DNA from: Acephala macrosclerotiorum | Lineage: Eukaryota; Ascomycota; Leotiomycetes; Helotiales; Mollisiaceae | Length of the DNA: 64,000 nt | Direction: 5' to 3' | Assembly (NCBI GenBank): GCA_014904845.1 | Contig: MU119220.1 | Span: 372,001 to 436,000 of the forward strand | In this document: positions 12,301 through 23,435 of the stretch, one piece after another | Layout: each line of letters opens with the position of its first letter | Position numbering within the stretch: position 1 is the first letter of the stretch | Translations under genes and position numbers: made by a program | Notes under the pieces: model-generated | Databases searched by the model: none | What the model saw: only the letters and a program-made list of their open reading frames with translations | What the model was told of the DNA's origin: nothing

Positions 12301-12538
12301 GAAACCAAATATACTGATGAAAGCTCATCGGAGTTTGAAATGCTGGGTTGAGTATGCTGGGCCAGCTATTGCATCATCCACCAGTTCAGTACCATGGACT
12401 TACATTGTGAGTTCCCTTATAGACGGTAGCAAAGCTACCTTTGCCAATATCATGCTCAATAGTGAATGATCCCACCACTTTGTCGCCCGTCCTCGACCGT
12501 CTGGATGACGACGAGGACGGAGGCGGTTGAGCCGCCAT
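9369..12538 (-). CDS. ATG1: Atg1 serine/threonine protein kinase (autophagy initiation)
   Basis: Three exons: 12538-12404, 12265-9601 and 9529-9369, with introns of 138 and 71 bp, encoding 986 aa. The N-terminal kinase domain shows the glycine loop GKGSFATVY, the VAIK lysine, HRDVKPQN, DFGFA and the APE-type segment (CGSPLYMAPE). A low-complexity Ser/Pro/Arg linker follows, with an Atg8-interacting motif YVLV at about residue 513, equivalent to the YVVV motif of yeast Atg1. The C-terminal tandem MIT-like helical region ends with the conserved VVSMIKTRLSTLRKKM. Atg1 acts with Atg13 and Atg17 at the phagophore assembly site and starts autophagosome formation under TORC1 control. The first exon ends at YKGTHN and resumes at STGALVAIKS, which fits the kinase alignment. 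Confidence 0.97.
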
Positions 12539-15105
12539 GGCAGCGGTTTCGGACACTGCAGGCCAGCGGCCTTTGTACGTTGCGCCTGGTAAAGAGCTCG
12601 AGTACTACCAGGTAAGATGAGGGTATAGACTCGAGGTTATTTCGTTCTGCATGTACACAGGGGAGTCGGGCGAGGAGATGAAGAAAGAATGGAAGCTTGG
12701 AGAGCTTTGAGTTGGAGACGGCTGGTTCTGGTAGGCAGCTGAAGCGGCAGAGAGCTCGAAGGTCAGGTAACCTTAACTCGAAAAGAGCTGACGGTGAATG
12801 GATGGTATCGTCGCGGAAACAGAGTGCCTGGATGCGTGGCTGCTAGGCAGGGCTTCCGGGGAGGCGGCTTTCGATGGGTGAGGATGCAGTGGTCGCCAGG
12901 GTGCAGGGCAAGGCTGCAGACCGGTTGGTGCAGGTCGGATAGTAATTAACGAACGGGCGATAGCGGCGCAAATATCAAGTGCAAGTTAATGACTCGACGG
13001 AGCAGCTGTGGCAGAAGTCAAGGGGGTTGTGAGTCGCCGTATGAATGTGTCGATATGTGTGAATGGGAGAGGAGAAGAAGTAGATGGGATGGGATGAGGT
13101 TGAGGAATCAGGTGGGTGGTGGATGATTAGGATTAGGAAAGGGTAAGGTTAGGTCAAACATCACGAGGATGACTCTTGAAGTCGACGCATTCGGTGTTAG
13201 GGCCAGTTCAAGGGACCAACCACGCAAGAGTGGCTGCAGCGATCATCATCCATTGCCGACAAAGCGCCAGCGCCAGCGCCTTTCGATAAGAGCAAGGACA
13301 AGGACAAGAGACCCCGAGATAAGACTACGGTACGGTGACTATATGCGTTCCGGTCAAGGAAGACGGTGAAGGCCAAGGTCAGCGTGGAGATCGTGGTTCG
13401 TGTCATGGTGAGACGACGACCAAGAATCATGGACCTCCCAACGCTTTCCCCCGTTGCTGTGCTCCCATACCCCATCTCGTGCAACGCAAAAACTCGCTCT
13501 TGAGTCAAGTTGGCTGCTTTGATGTCACCACGGGCGCTCAAGACTGACTGGTTCCAACATCAAGGTCCAGATAGACATTCACATTGGTTCCTCTTCACAA
13601 TTGACTTGCGCCAGCATCATCATACTGTCACTTTCCAAACAAGACATCTCCCCGGATATGAACTATACGATCTTCACCCACACCGATTCTCAAAGAGGCC
13701 TCCCGGCACTCCGATTCCACTCCGGCTATCCCAGTGGTCCCAGTGCAGAGGACCCTTTGTACACTTTCGCTTCCAGCTCGCCAAAACGCCATCGACGCAT
13801 CCACACGTTTCTGAGGACAGTCACACTCGCTGACCACCACTGGCCCGCAACTTGCGTATTCCTGCATGGTACCCAGAGAGAGAACATACCGATAACATCC
13901 CCGATTTGAAGATACGAGGTCGAGATAGCTACACAGAGAACTAGCTGTCGTTTCTGATGTCCCAAGGCTGGTCACAACGTTGGTACTTGTACGTGGCAGA
14001 TCCTCAGGCTGCCTGTCACTACTTCCGGGATATAAAGGACTGTCTGTGCATTGCAGCGCATGCATCAAAGCTGTGGAGCATCTATCGTGGTCTAGGTCAA
14101 GCCTCCATCACAGCTCTCGAATCTCGGGTGCTTCGCTCATCCCTCTCACTACCTACTATGCGGTCCATTCTTCAATACCCGCGCTATTGAACATAGAGGA
14201 GATAGCTTGACGTTCAAAATATCGAATGTCTAGTACAGCCTAGGACTTTAAAATCATTTCATTGTTTGTCTTTGATGATTGTGGTCCCCCGTAGAGTCGA
14301 GATCTGAGTAAGGGATCTAAGACAATCTGAGGCTGTACAGCCCTGCTGATTGTCCCATTCCACGTGATGAAGTCACCATCTTGGTCATTTAAGGCGTGAG
14401 CAATTGCCACTCTTTCTCCCGCACCCTAAAAACCTTTCAAGTCCGATGCCACCGTAATCGTTCCCTCTATGACTTGCCTCTCGCTTCATTTCCTGCATGT
14501 CATCATCACACAATTTCCAACATTGAGCACGTGATGTTCCATCACCTCCCGAAATCCTAGAGCTTGGACCCTCTCATGCAGATGCAAAGAAACAGTGTAA
14601 CCCTCCATAATCCACCCCTAGATCTCTCCACCGCGTATTGGCTCCCTCCTGAGCCTCAAAAAGTTGGTTGGAAAAGGGGTAACATAAAGGGATCACGTAG
14701 CCAATTCAGGAGACTGAGTTGTCAATGTGAGATTCTGGGGAAAAGCCAATGATGTTCTATGGGATACATGCATAGCATCGCATTGCATCATTAAGTGAAT
14801 CTCGAATCGGGTCGAAAGAATGTTGTGAACAATAGGCACGCGAGCAAAAACTTGAAGACGTGTACTTGTTGCCTGTTTTTGAGATAATAATGGAAGGTAG
14901 GATTCGGGTGATAGAACTTCTATCATTCGTGTATGAAGACTCTCTACAGCTATCCAGTTCCCGAAATGGAGCAGACCAATGCCAATCTATACAGATATCC
15001 AAAACCACAGCAAGTCCGCGTCTCTTGCAGTAAAGCACTTTTGCCTTCATGCCATTCCTCCCAAAAACTCCAGGATTCGTGCGTCGCCAACGGAGTATCA
15101 TCCCC
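12539..15105. other. long intergenic region between ATG1 and CAR2
   Basis: About 2.6 kb. The part next to 12538 is the ATG1 promoter and leader. Several frames of 60-150 codons occur on both strands between 13169 and 15150, but none has a recognisable domain, a consistent splice pattern or amphipathic structure. The stretch before 15106 is the 3' flank of the aminotransferase gene. No tRNA was found. Confidence 0.45.
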
Positions 15106-16621
15106 TCAAAGATCAACGTGGATGTGAACATTCTTCTCGCTGTCAGGAATGATCTCATGCTCCTTCTTTCCCTTCAAATCTGGCAGTTCGATAATAGCTT
15201 CGCGCATGATCCTGAGAACTTCCTTGATCTGTTCCTCAGTAATGACCAATGGCGGCGCAAGACGAATTATATTCTCGTGGGTGGGTTTGGCCTGTGTTAC
15301 GTTAGTCATGATCTGCACGTGCATGAGAACGACATACCAATAAACCCTTGCTCTTCATCAACATGCAGAGATCCCATGCTGAATGTCCACCAGTCTTCGA
15401 CTCGTCGATGACAATGGCGTTTAACAAACCCTTTCCTCGCACAAGCTTGATCATGGGGGACTTGATATCCTCAAGACCTTGACGGAGGACCTTGCCTAAT
15501 GTCTCAGCACGAGCAGTCAAGTCTTCCTCCTCCATGATCTCGAGAGCGCGAATGGATACAGCGCATCCCAATGGGTTACCTCCGTATGTTGAGCCGTGGG
15601 TTCCAGGTTCAATAGTGAGCATGATCTCCTTTGAGCTCAGAACACAGGAAACTGGGTACATGCCACCAGAGATGGCTTTGCCGAGTGTAACCATATCCGG
15701 CTTGATGCCAGCCCATTCCGAGCACAACATTCTTCCTGTTCTGCCAATTCCAGTTTGGATCTCGTCGCAGATCAAGAGGACGTTGTGCCTCTTACAGAGT
15801 TCGTGGACCTTGGTAAGGTAATCGTCTGCGGGAACAACGACACCGGCTTCGCCTTGAATGGGTTCAACGATGAACGCTGCAGTCTCTTTTCCGTGTGCTT
15901 CCAATGCTGCCTCCAAATCCTCGACATGTCCGAATCGGATGCTCTTCTTTGTGGAGGGGCAGATTGCGCCGACGCCTGGGACGTATGGGCCGTAGTTGTC
16001 TCGAGATTCGGGGTCAATGGACATGGAGATGGCGGTCATCTAAAATGATAGTTAGCACAAACTCTTAAAAAGGAAGGAGAAGCTTACCGTTCGGCCATGA
16101 AAGTTCTCAGCAGCAGCAAAGATCAATGCCTTGTCGTGAGGAACCTTCTTGACCTTGTATGCCCACTTCCTCGCAATCTTTATCGCCGTCTCGACGGCCT
16201 CTGCGCCAGTGTTCATGGGCAGCACCATATCATACCCAAACACATCCTTGACCTTCTCGGCCCACTTGGGGAAGACATCGTTATGGAAGGCGCGCGAGGA
16301 GAGAGTGAGTCGTGACGCCTGTTCGCAGAGAGCCTTCACCAATTCCGGGTGGCAGTGACCTTGGTTGACGGCACTGTATGCAGACAAACAGTCGATGTAG
16401 TGCTTTCCCTCCGGATCCCAAACATTGCAGCCCTCTGCGCGAGCGAAGACTATAGGTAATGGGTGGTAATTGTGTGCTGCGTATTTGTTTTCGGCTTCAA
16501 TGGCAGAGGCTGTTGACGTAGAGTGATACTTGGATTCTTGCAACGCCGCTATCGGCTGGAATGTGAGAGCGGTGGGTTTGAGGGCGCTGCGAGTAGTCTC
16601 TCCATCTGCGTGAGGTGCCAT
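15106..16621 (-). CDS. CAR2: ornithine aminotransferase
   Basis: Three exons: 16621-16088, 16039-15338 and 15291-15106 (introns 48 and 46 bp, both phase 0), 473 aa. A class III PLP-dependent aminotransferase that converts ornithine and 2-oxoglutarate to glutamate semialdehyde and glutamate, the second step of arginine catabolism. Visible motifs are the N-terminal '[15 protein letters not shown]', the PLP-phosphate loop '[10 protein letters not shown]', 'FHGRT', the PLP aspartate in [12 protein letters not shown] (about D270), the Schiff-base lysine in TLGKAISGG (about K299), and 'STYGGNPL'. No targeting peptide is seen, so it is probably cytosolic as in other fungi. It is divergent from GPI10, 600 bp away. 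Confidence 0.95.
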
Positions 16622-17220
16622 GGTTCTGGATGTCTAGATGATTTCTGGAGAATCAGTTGGAGTTGTCAGTGGTACTTTGTGGTTTTCAATGTCTTTTTCT
16701 GTGTTGAGAAAAGTGGAAGGAGGGATAGCGCGGGGAACGGCGCCTTTCTAAATGAAAATAATGACCTTCTAGCTTTTCAGCGATACTAGACCTCTAAGTG
16801 CAAGTCCTTGCGGTTGCCTCTCTTATCTTGCCGCATGACCTACCTCTTGACTAAGAGAATGTCGGATTCGAGTTTGCACGTTCAAACCTGCCTTTAGGGA
16901 TCAGAAATCCTTGGGCATTCGTGTGAACCTGCGCTTAGGGGATGGGATGAGATAGTGGGGTTTGAAAAGCCTGGGATAGCCGGTGTGCTCTGGCCTATGA
17001 AACGATGCGCTTACCAGTGGCTTGACAGGTGCAGCGATTGGTCGAGAGTGTGTGATGCTCTTACATAAGCCTTAGTGGCCTTGTGAGGCCAAAAGGCTCC
17101 CCTCCAACTTGATAAAAACACGTGGGCACTCGTGCCGCTACCATATTTCTTCAAGATGTGGGCCGAACAGGAGATCCCTTGAAATGTAAAAAATCAATCA
17201 TCTTCAGCAATATACTCGAC
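16622..17220. promoter_or_regulatory. divergent promoter region, CAR2 / GPI10
   Basis: About 600 bp between two start codons on opposite strands. It must hold both promoters. No coding sequence or TATA box stands out; there is an AGGGG stress-element-like site near 16936. Confidence 0.4.
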
Positions 17221-19324
17221 ATGAGTTCAACCACAAGGCCGGGACCGAAAGCTCCAGTAAAAGCAACAAAAGAAGACCAAGTGCAATCTCCTGAATATCC
17301 GCAAGAAAATGACCTGCATCATCTCGTCAATGAGCAAACAGCCAAAGATACTTGGATGATACTTCTTGTATTTCGTTGTGTAAATGCTGCTCTTGTTTGG
17401 ACCTTCTTCCAGCCAGATGAATATTTTCAGTCATTGGAGCCAGCCTGGCAAATGGCTTTTGGTTCTCAAAGTGGAGCCTGGATAACATGGGTATGTTTAT
17501 CCACCCTTTGACTTGACTTACGTCTAACTGGATTCAGGAATGGCATCACCAACTTCGCTCTTCATTACATCCAGCCTTATTTGCAGTCGTCTACTATGGT
17601 GCGGACAAGGCCATGCAATTCCTGTCAGCTTTCCCACAGTTCCGAGGCATGATCCTGGCTCTTCTTCCAAATCTTGTCCAAGCATACTTTGCGGCACTTT
17701 CAGATTACTACACCTGGCAGCTGTCTGAACGAATCTACGGAACAGGAAGCAATGCGTCATGGGTAGCTGTAAGTGAGAAGCTCAAGATGTCCTGATATTT
17801 ACTGACCTTTGCCCAGATCATGATGAGTACACTAAGCCCCTGGAATTGGTTCTGCTCTACGAGGACATTTTCAAATTCCCTCGAGACAACATTGACCATT
17901 GTTGCCATGTACTTCTGGCCTTGGAGAATGTCATCCGATACAGTTCTCGGCACGGGTAGCGATCTTTCCCAAACACCCAGTGAAGAGAAAGATGAGCAAG
18001 CGGCAACCCCTGCCAAGACATCTGGATTAGGGATCTTTGAAGACCCGAAGTCTGTGAATCAGTATGCTGTCTTCTTCAACGATAGCAATAATCGCTAATA
18101 GTTCACTGCAGTCTCCGCATTACATTGCTCCTTGTTGGTACAGCATGCATACTGCGACCAACAAATCTTCTCATCTGGTTCTGTGTCCTGATGCCAACAA
18201 TTTCTGGCATGGTGTCAGGCACACGAGCTTCTGTCTCCGACTACCTGATCCTCCTCCGCGAGGCTGTGCTCTGTGGTTCCGCCGTCTTGATGGTCTCCGC
18301 CATTTCCGATTTCTACTATTTCGGCGAATGGACATTCCCGCCTTACCAATGGCTGAATTTTAACATCAGCCAAGACCTCGCAGTCTTTTATGGCCGTAAC
18401 GACTGGCACTACTTCCTCTCCCAAGGCCTTCCTCTCCTCCTAACCACTAGTCTGCCATTCGCTCTGGCCGCCCTCTATCAGACCACCGCACTCCCCACTA
18501 CCAACATCCGCTTTATCTTGGCTTCCGCTGTTCTCTTCACGATCACCACCCTCTCTCTAATCTCCCACAAGGAAGTCCGCTTCATCTATCCCCTCCTCCC
18601 ACTCCTCCACATCATCACCGCACCCACCGTTGCCGCCTACTTCTTCAAGAACATCACGACACCACCACATCCCAAATCCATCGACCGCCGACCCAAAACC
18701 AGCACTATTACTCTCCACCAACCACTCCTCTACACTCTCCTACTCCTCAACCTCCTCATCGCAGGGTACACTACAACCTTCCATCAAATAGGCGTCGTCT
18801 CCGTCACCAAATTCCTCCGCAACGAATACGAGCTCCTGGCCCTAGACGGCCGCGGCCAGCTCCTCTCTTCTCGTGAGGCGGGAATCCACGACGAGCGTCC
18901 CAAGAAAACAGATTTTTCTGAAACAGAAACATTCGCCGCGTTCCTAATGCCATGCCACAGTACACCCTGGCGGAGTCAACTCTTCCATCCTGGCCTCAAA
19001 GCGTGGGCTTTGACATGCGAGCCTCCGATTCATTTAGCTAAGAAGAGTCAGGAGAGAGAAGAGTACAGAGATGAGGCGGATAGATTCTATGACGATCCAT
19101 TGAGGTTCTTGAAGGAGGAAGTAGGGACGAAAGAGAGGCCGTGGCCGAGGTATGTGGTTGGATTTGAGGGCATTGAGGGTGTGTTGAGGGAGTACTATGA
19201 GGGGGAGATGAAGGGACATAAGGTTCAGGAGAGGTGGAGGGCGTTCAATAGTCACTGGCACGACGACTCGAGGCGGAAGGGGGATGTTGTCGTTTGGGAA
19301 TTTGTGGACGGAAGTCAGAGTTGA
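17221..19324 (+). CDS. GPI10: GPI mannosyltransferase 3 (Gpi10/PIG-B)
   Basis: Four exons: 17221-17490, 17538-17768, 17817-18061 and 18112-19324 (introns 47, 48 and 50 bp), 652 aa. It belongs to glycosyltransferase family 22, which adds the third mannose to the GPI-anchor precursor in the ER membrane using dolichol-phosphate-mannose. The N-terminal luminal motif '[16 protein letters not shown]', then '[10 protein letters not shown]', the multi-spanning hydrophobic body, 'LRPTNLLIW' and the HKE-x-RF signature ([13 protein letters not shown]) are all present. The C-terminal part is a hydrophilic domain ending ...WEFVDGSQS. The PDEYFQ form points to Gpi10 rather than Smp3 or Alg9, which are in the same superfamily. 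Confidence 0.93.
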
Positions 19325-19923
19325 ACTGAGTCGCTGTATCACTTGTAAAATTGATTCCTACATGCAATCATGCACTCAGGATAAGGTTCTGTGTTGTATA
19401 AACATAGGGTAAGAATTAAAAAAGGTTGTCCCTCAAGCCATGGCAGAGTTTGCTAATGCATCGAATTGACCAATTGGCCATACTTCTCCTAGCCAGCTCA
19501 CTGCGCAAGGTATCATCTTTCACACAGTAATCATTAGGCTTAATGTTGGGTCGTCCTCGCTTACTTACCTGCACATACGACGTGTGCAGGAGGCGTTCAG
19601 CCTCACCAGAACATTACCTCACTAGACAAGTACCCTGAGAACTCAGCATGGCATTGGCTACCAGAAGACGAAGGCCGGTCAAGCTTGAGGGACGAGAGAG
19701 GCGAGTACTTTCTGTCTTGTTGTGGTCAATTAAAAAGAAACTCCCAAGCCCTCATTTCACATCGGTTCGAGGCTCAACTTTATTACGAAGGATGCATTTT
19801 TACTGAATTGCGAAGCGATTTGTGCTTTCTACAACAGCATTGAAAAGTTAACTGGCTCTCAACCAAGTCTCAACACTCCCTTTCATAGTCTTGACGAATT
19901 TTCGCCGTCTTCATCGGGCCAAT
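19325..19923. other. spacer at the border of the accessory region
   Basis: Holds the 3' flank of GPI10 and the upstream part of the broken regulator. No complete gene recognised. Confidence 0.4.
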
Positions 19924-21130
19924 ATGATCTACACGGCTATGGGAAGCCGACATCATCCAAGGTCCAAGAATGGCTGCTTGACATGCAAAGAACGCCATGT
20001 GCGCTGTGGTGAGAAAAATCCATTCTGGTGAGACTTGACAGGTCCAACCATTCAAATATGTCAAAACTCCTGTTTGATGATCGTCACTAACTGATTCGCA
20101 GTCGCAACTGCCTTCATCTAGGTCGAGAATTCAGGTACACGGAAAGTGCTTCTGCACGAGAGTCGTCTCAGACAGGAAGCATTGAAGAAGGATCACTCAC
20201 TATTCTCCCTCCAGCAACGCAGCAAGCATAGGTCGCGTCGACTCAACCACATCAGTATGCAATAGAATATGTTCCTCCTCAACAAAGAGGACTGTCTACT
20301 TCTGCCGTCTTCGTAATGCATCAAGCACTCGAGATTTTCAGCCAGAGACCTTGGGCCCGCACTTGCTTGCTGACCGTTTTCGAGGGACATCTACCTAGGT
20401 ATGTCTTTCCTTCAAGATATGAGAGTACTAAATAACAGACCAGGTACAACTACTTTGGTACTTGATTCGAAAGCGTCAAATATGCACTTGTCTGCTGGGT
20501 GCATTTATCCACTACCAGGAAACGAAAAGCGTAGAGTCGAAAGAGGTATATCTTACGCACAGCTGCGTGACGTTCAAGTTGATCCAACAGGAGATTGAAT
20601 GGCTTTCTCCTGGTAGTGTAGACGCCTTGCTCGCTGTTTCAATTGTATTGGCTTTTTCAGCCGAAAGCTGGTAAGCATTGATACACCGGTCTGTGTTGCG
20701 GTCTAACCTTATCCTAGGGAGCAAAAACAAGTGTTTGTCAATGGCTATTCCAAGGTAAGGCCCAGCCGCCTCTCAACTTGGGTTCATGCTAATCCTCCAG
20801 GCTCCGTCATACATCCAAACACAAAACATCACCGCCTACCCCGACCTCCTCACCCAACGCTTCCACTTCCGAGACTTCATCACCCGCCCCACCACTCCCA
20901 CTATCCTCTCAACCCGCTCTAAAGCCTACTCCCGCGTCCTCTCAACCCTCACCACCATCACCACCACCAAGTCCATCCTCGGCTCCACAAATTGGCATGA
21001 GCTCGGTTTCGCCTCCCTCAAACAAGTCGCCCACTCATATATAATACCGGCATTTCTATGCGGTGTAATGTCCCGGCCGTGTGGTAGGCTGATAGGGGGC
21101 TTCAACAACTACATCCCCAACATTCTACTC
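19924..21130 (+). pseudogene. degraded Zn2Cys6 transcription factor
   Basis: Exon 1 (19924-20027) encodes a Zn2Cys6 head, NGCLTCKERHVRC, and a 74-bp intron with a CACTAAC branch leads to exon 2 (from 20102), giving PFCRNCLHLGREF. Five zinc-binding cysteines are intact (C18, C21, C28, C35, C38) but the sixth position is Phe. Exon 2 then meets an in-frame TAG at about 20229. Further on, 20462-20674 has regulator-like sequence ('EWLSPGSVDALLAVSIVLAF') in another frame, followed by short exons to about 21100 ('APSYIQTQNITAYPDLL'). I could not find a splice model that joins these pieces without stops. It would have been a fungal-specific DNA-binding activator. It lies next to the bicupin/hydrolase pair and may once have regulated it (inference). 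Confidence 0.6.
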
Positions 21131-21131
21131 T

Positions 21132-21626
21132 TTATCGAAGCCAGGAAATATCATATAGTCCGTGTCTGCCATTCGTGGCCTTCAAATTCATTCTATGGGT
21201 ATCCAGCAACTCCTCCACAATACGCTCGTACCCTCCCATGGCACCAAATAGCGGAGTCTCCTGCCATTCCCCATCCGGCCAATCTGGGTTTACATCCTTA
21301 CGCGCAAGGAGCTGCCTGACGACTCGTAATTTGCCGCAGTGCGCCGCCGCCGTGGTGAGGGCAGTTCGACCAGCGTCGTCTAATTGATGTTTGAGAGACT
21401 GAGCAGGAACTATCAATGGTTGAGAAAGACGCCCCTTCTCCGTTTTCACCAGCGTGACTATAAGCCTTCTCAAATTATGTTCTTTTCCATATTTTCTCCT
21501 TTTTTGCTTGCACTTGCAGATTCCGATGGTGCAGCTGCAAATTTCTCCTCGACTTGATGCTTGTATGATCTCTTCAATATTTAGTTCTATCCAACCCTCA
21601 TGCAACGCGTCAGTGGTCTTGGGCAC
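21132..21626 (-). pseudogene. ankyrin-repeat protein fragment
   Basis: An open minus-strand stretch with two ankyrin units: 'DDAGRTALTTAAAHCGKLRVVRQLLA' and 'QETPLFGAMGGYERIVEELLDTHRMN'. The preceding part is Lys/Arg/Cys-rich. The frame starts and stops without the usual flanking repeats, and its 3' end meets the tail of the broken regulator on the other strand. It is most likely a leftover of a larger ankyrin (for example NLR-like) gene. A short free-standing ankyrin protein of about 164 aa is the alternative. Confidence 0.5.
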
Positions 21627-21685
21627 TGTGCAGAGGTATCTAATAAGATTGCTCGAAAATTAGGCAAAAATATTTCGTATTCATT

Positions 21686-22795
21686 CTACACAACAGCAAA
21701 CTTTAGCTCTGCCTCCAAGCCTTTCAACTTGCTCTCATCCCAACTCCCCGCCTCCGACGGCACAGCCACAAACTCATACGTGCTCCCAACATTCGTCAAA
21801 ATCTCTCCAATGCCACCACCATTCGCAAAAACATACGCTCTCGCATACACACTCCCTGCCTCAAAGGCCCATTTTGTCCCCGCAGGAACAAAAGTTGTTT
21901 CCCCAACAGTCGTATTGACTTCGCTCTCATCGATAACCAACTTGACCACACCATCAACGGTATATATCGCATGATGCGTATCCTTAAACTCCACCTTCTT
22001 ATTCAAATCCTTCCCAGCATGTACGCTGCTCACCTCCAAACTATAAATCGAAAACCGTCCGTTCGTCTCCTCTCTCCTCGCCAACGGCCTCACCACCGTC
22101 CCACCAACCACAAATTTGCTCCCCGCCCCTTCTTTCAAAAAGTATCCACCATCCTCACACTTCCCCGGCAGACTAACCTCACTCCCATCCCAAGGTTGGG
22201 GATCAAATTGCGCCTTCTCGCGGACAGGTATCATATCAAACTTCTCTGTCGCAGCCATGAGTTTTGGAATAAGGACCTCGAAGGGATTTCTGCGATCGTT
22301 GGTTGGGAAGAGAGGTCCGACGTATGGCTCGCCGATGAAGCGGAAGAATTCTTCCCAACCACCGGGGATGATTAGGCCGATGAATTCGGTGTGTGCTGAG
22401 TCGATTTGGTACTGATGGATTGTTCCCTGTGGGGGGAATTTAGTCAGTATCCAGCTCTGCCTTCATAGACTTTGGGGACAGCATACAGGAGGCACACTAG
22501 CGAAGTCTCCCGGCCCAAGGCTCCTCGCTTTATCGTTGGCCCAAATATTGATCTTCCCCTTGAGGCAGAGGAAGACATCGTGGGCTTCTTTGTGGTAGTG
22601 AAATCCGATGGGCTTGTCGAATGTACCACCTGTTCCAACTATTGCGAATGCGTTGTCTGTTTCTTTTCCGGTTACCAGCAGGCGCAAGGCACTGTTTGAG
22701 GTGGGGATTGTCCATAGTTCGCCGGTGAAGCAAGGGAGGACATATGCCAGGTCTGCTTTGCCTGGAGGAGTGGTGAGGTGTTGTATTGGTGCCAT
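21686..22795 (-). CDS. quercetin 2,3-dioxygenase-like bicupin
   Basis: Two exons, 22795-22487 and 22426-21686 (60-bp phase-0 intron), 349 aa, the usual length of fungal quercetinases. I chose the start MAPIQHL; an in-frame ATG 39 codons upstream would add sequence unlike the family. The N-terminal cupin carries HYHKEAHDVFLCLKG, WANDKARSLGPGDFASVPP and GTIHQYQ, followed by 'PGGWEEFFRFIGEPY'; the second cupin has 'FVPAGTKWAFEAGS'. Family enzymes open the flavonol C-ring and release CO plus a depside. Aligned from memory with the Aspergillus enzyme, the metal-binding glutamate position is Asp here, so the substrate is uncertain. It is divergent from the hydrolase at 23436. The hydrophilic N-terminus suggests an intracellular protein. 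Confidence 0.85.
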
Positions 22796-23435
22796 TTTGG
22801 AGGTATATTGAGAGACTCGAGCTATGGAGGTTGCTTGAAGGGAGAAGGAGAAGAGGACTGCACAGCAAATCTGGTCTCTGTCATCGTGATAGCCGCCTCT
22901 ATAGTTATACACGAGCTACCAAAGTGGAAGAGTCTTTGGTTGCAAGGTACTGAAGTGGAGGAAGCATTGAGTCCAGAAGCTGGAGTGGACATTTGTTTGC
23001 GGGGCACTGCCGTATCTCTACTCCCGGGCATCATCGCTCTACCTAACCTTCCCCACGATTGCGGGGCGTCCACTTCCTATCAACGGTTTTCGGTCAACGG
23101 TCATAAATCTACCCCGAGCATCAGTTTGGGACTTCTTGAAGTTTCATGTCGGATCTTTTGTGTATGAGAGACATCCGAGACGTTATAGACCGAAGGCCGA
23201 AATCTTGTCCTGAGAGTACACTTCACTTACCCCGCAAAAGTCACAAGCTTCAAGCCCCTTTTGCACAAGCGAGACGCTAGTGGATGCCACATCGACGAAC
23301 ATATTGCTTTTCATCATACTGCATCCACCATCTGAGAAACACCTGATCGTCACCTCACCGCTCGAACTCACTTATCAATCAACACTTCTCACCCCGTTTC
23401 AAATTCAACTTCATATAATCCTCTTCAGACTCAAA
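22796..23435. promoter_or_regulatory. divergent promoter region, bicupin / hydrolase
   Basis: 640 bp between two opposite start codons. No coding sequence is convincing. The shared upstream region makes co-regulation possible; I did not find a clear palindromic activator site by eye. Confidence 0.35.

Noticed and set aside
22796..22912. Upstream ATG adding 39 residues to the bicupin
   Set aside because: The extra residues are unlike the family start; MAPIQ is the natural N-terminus.
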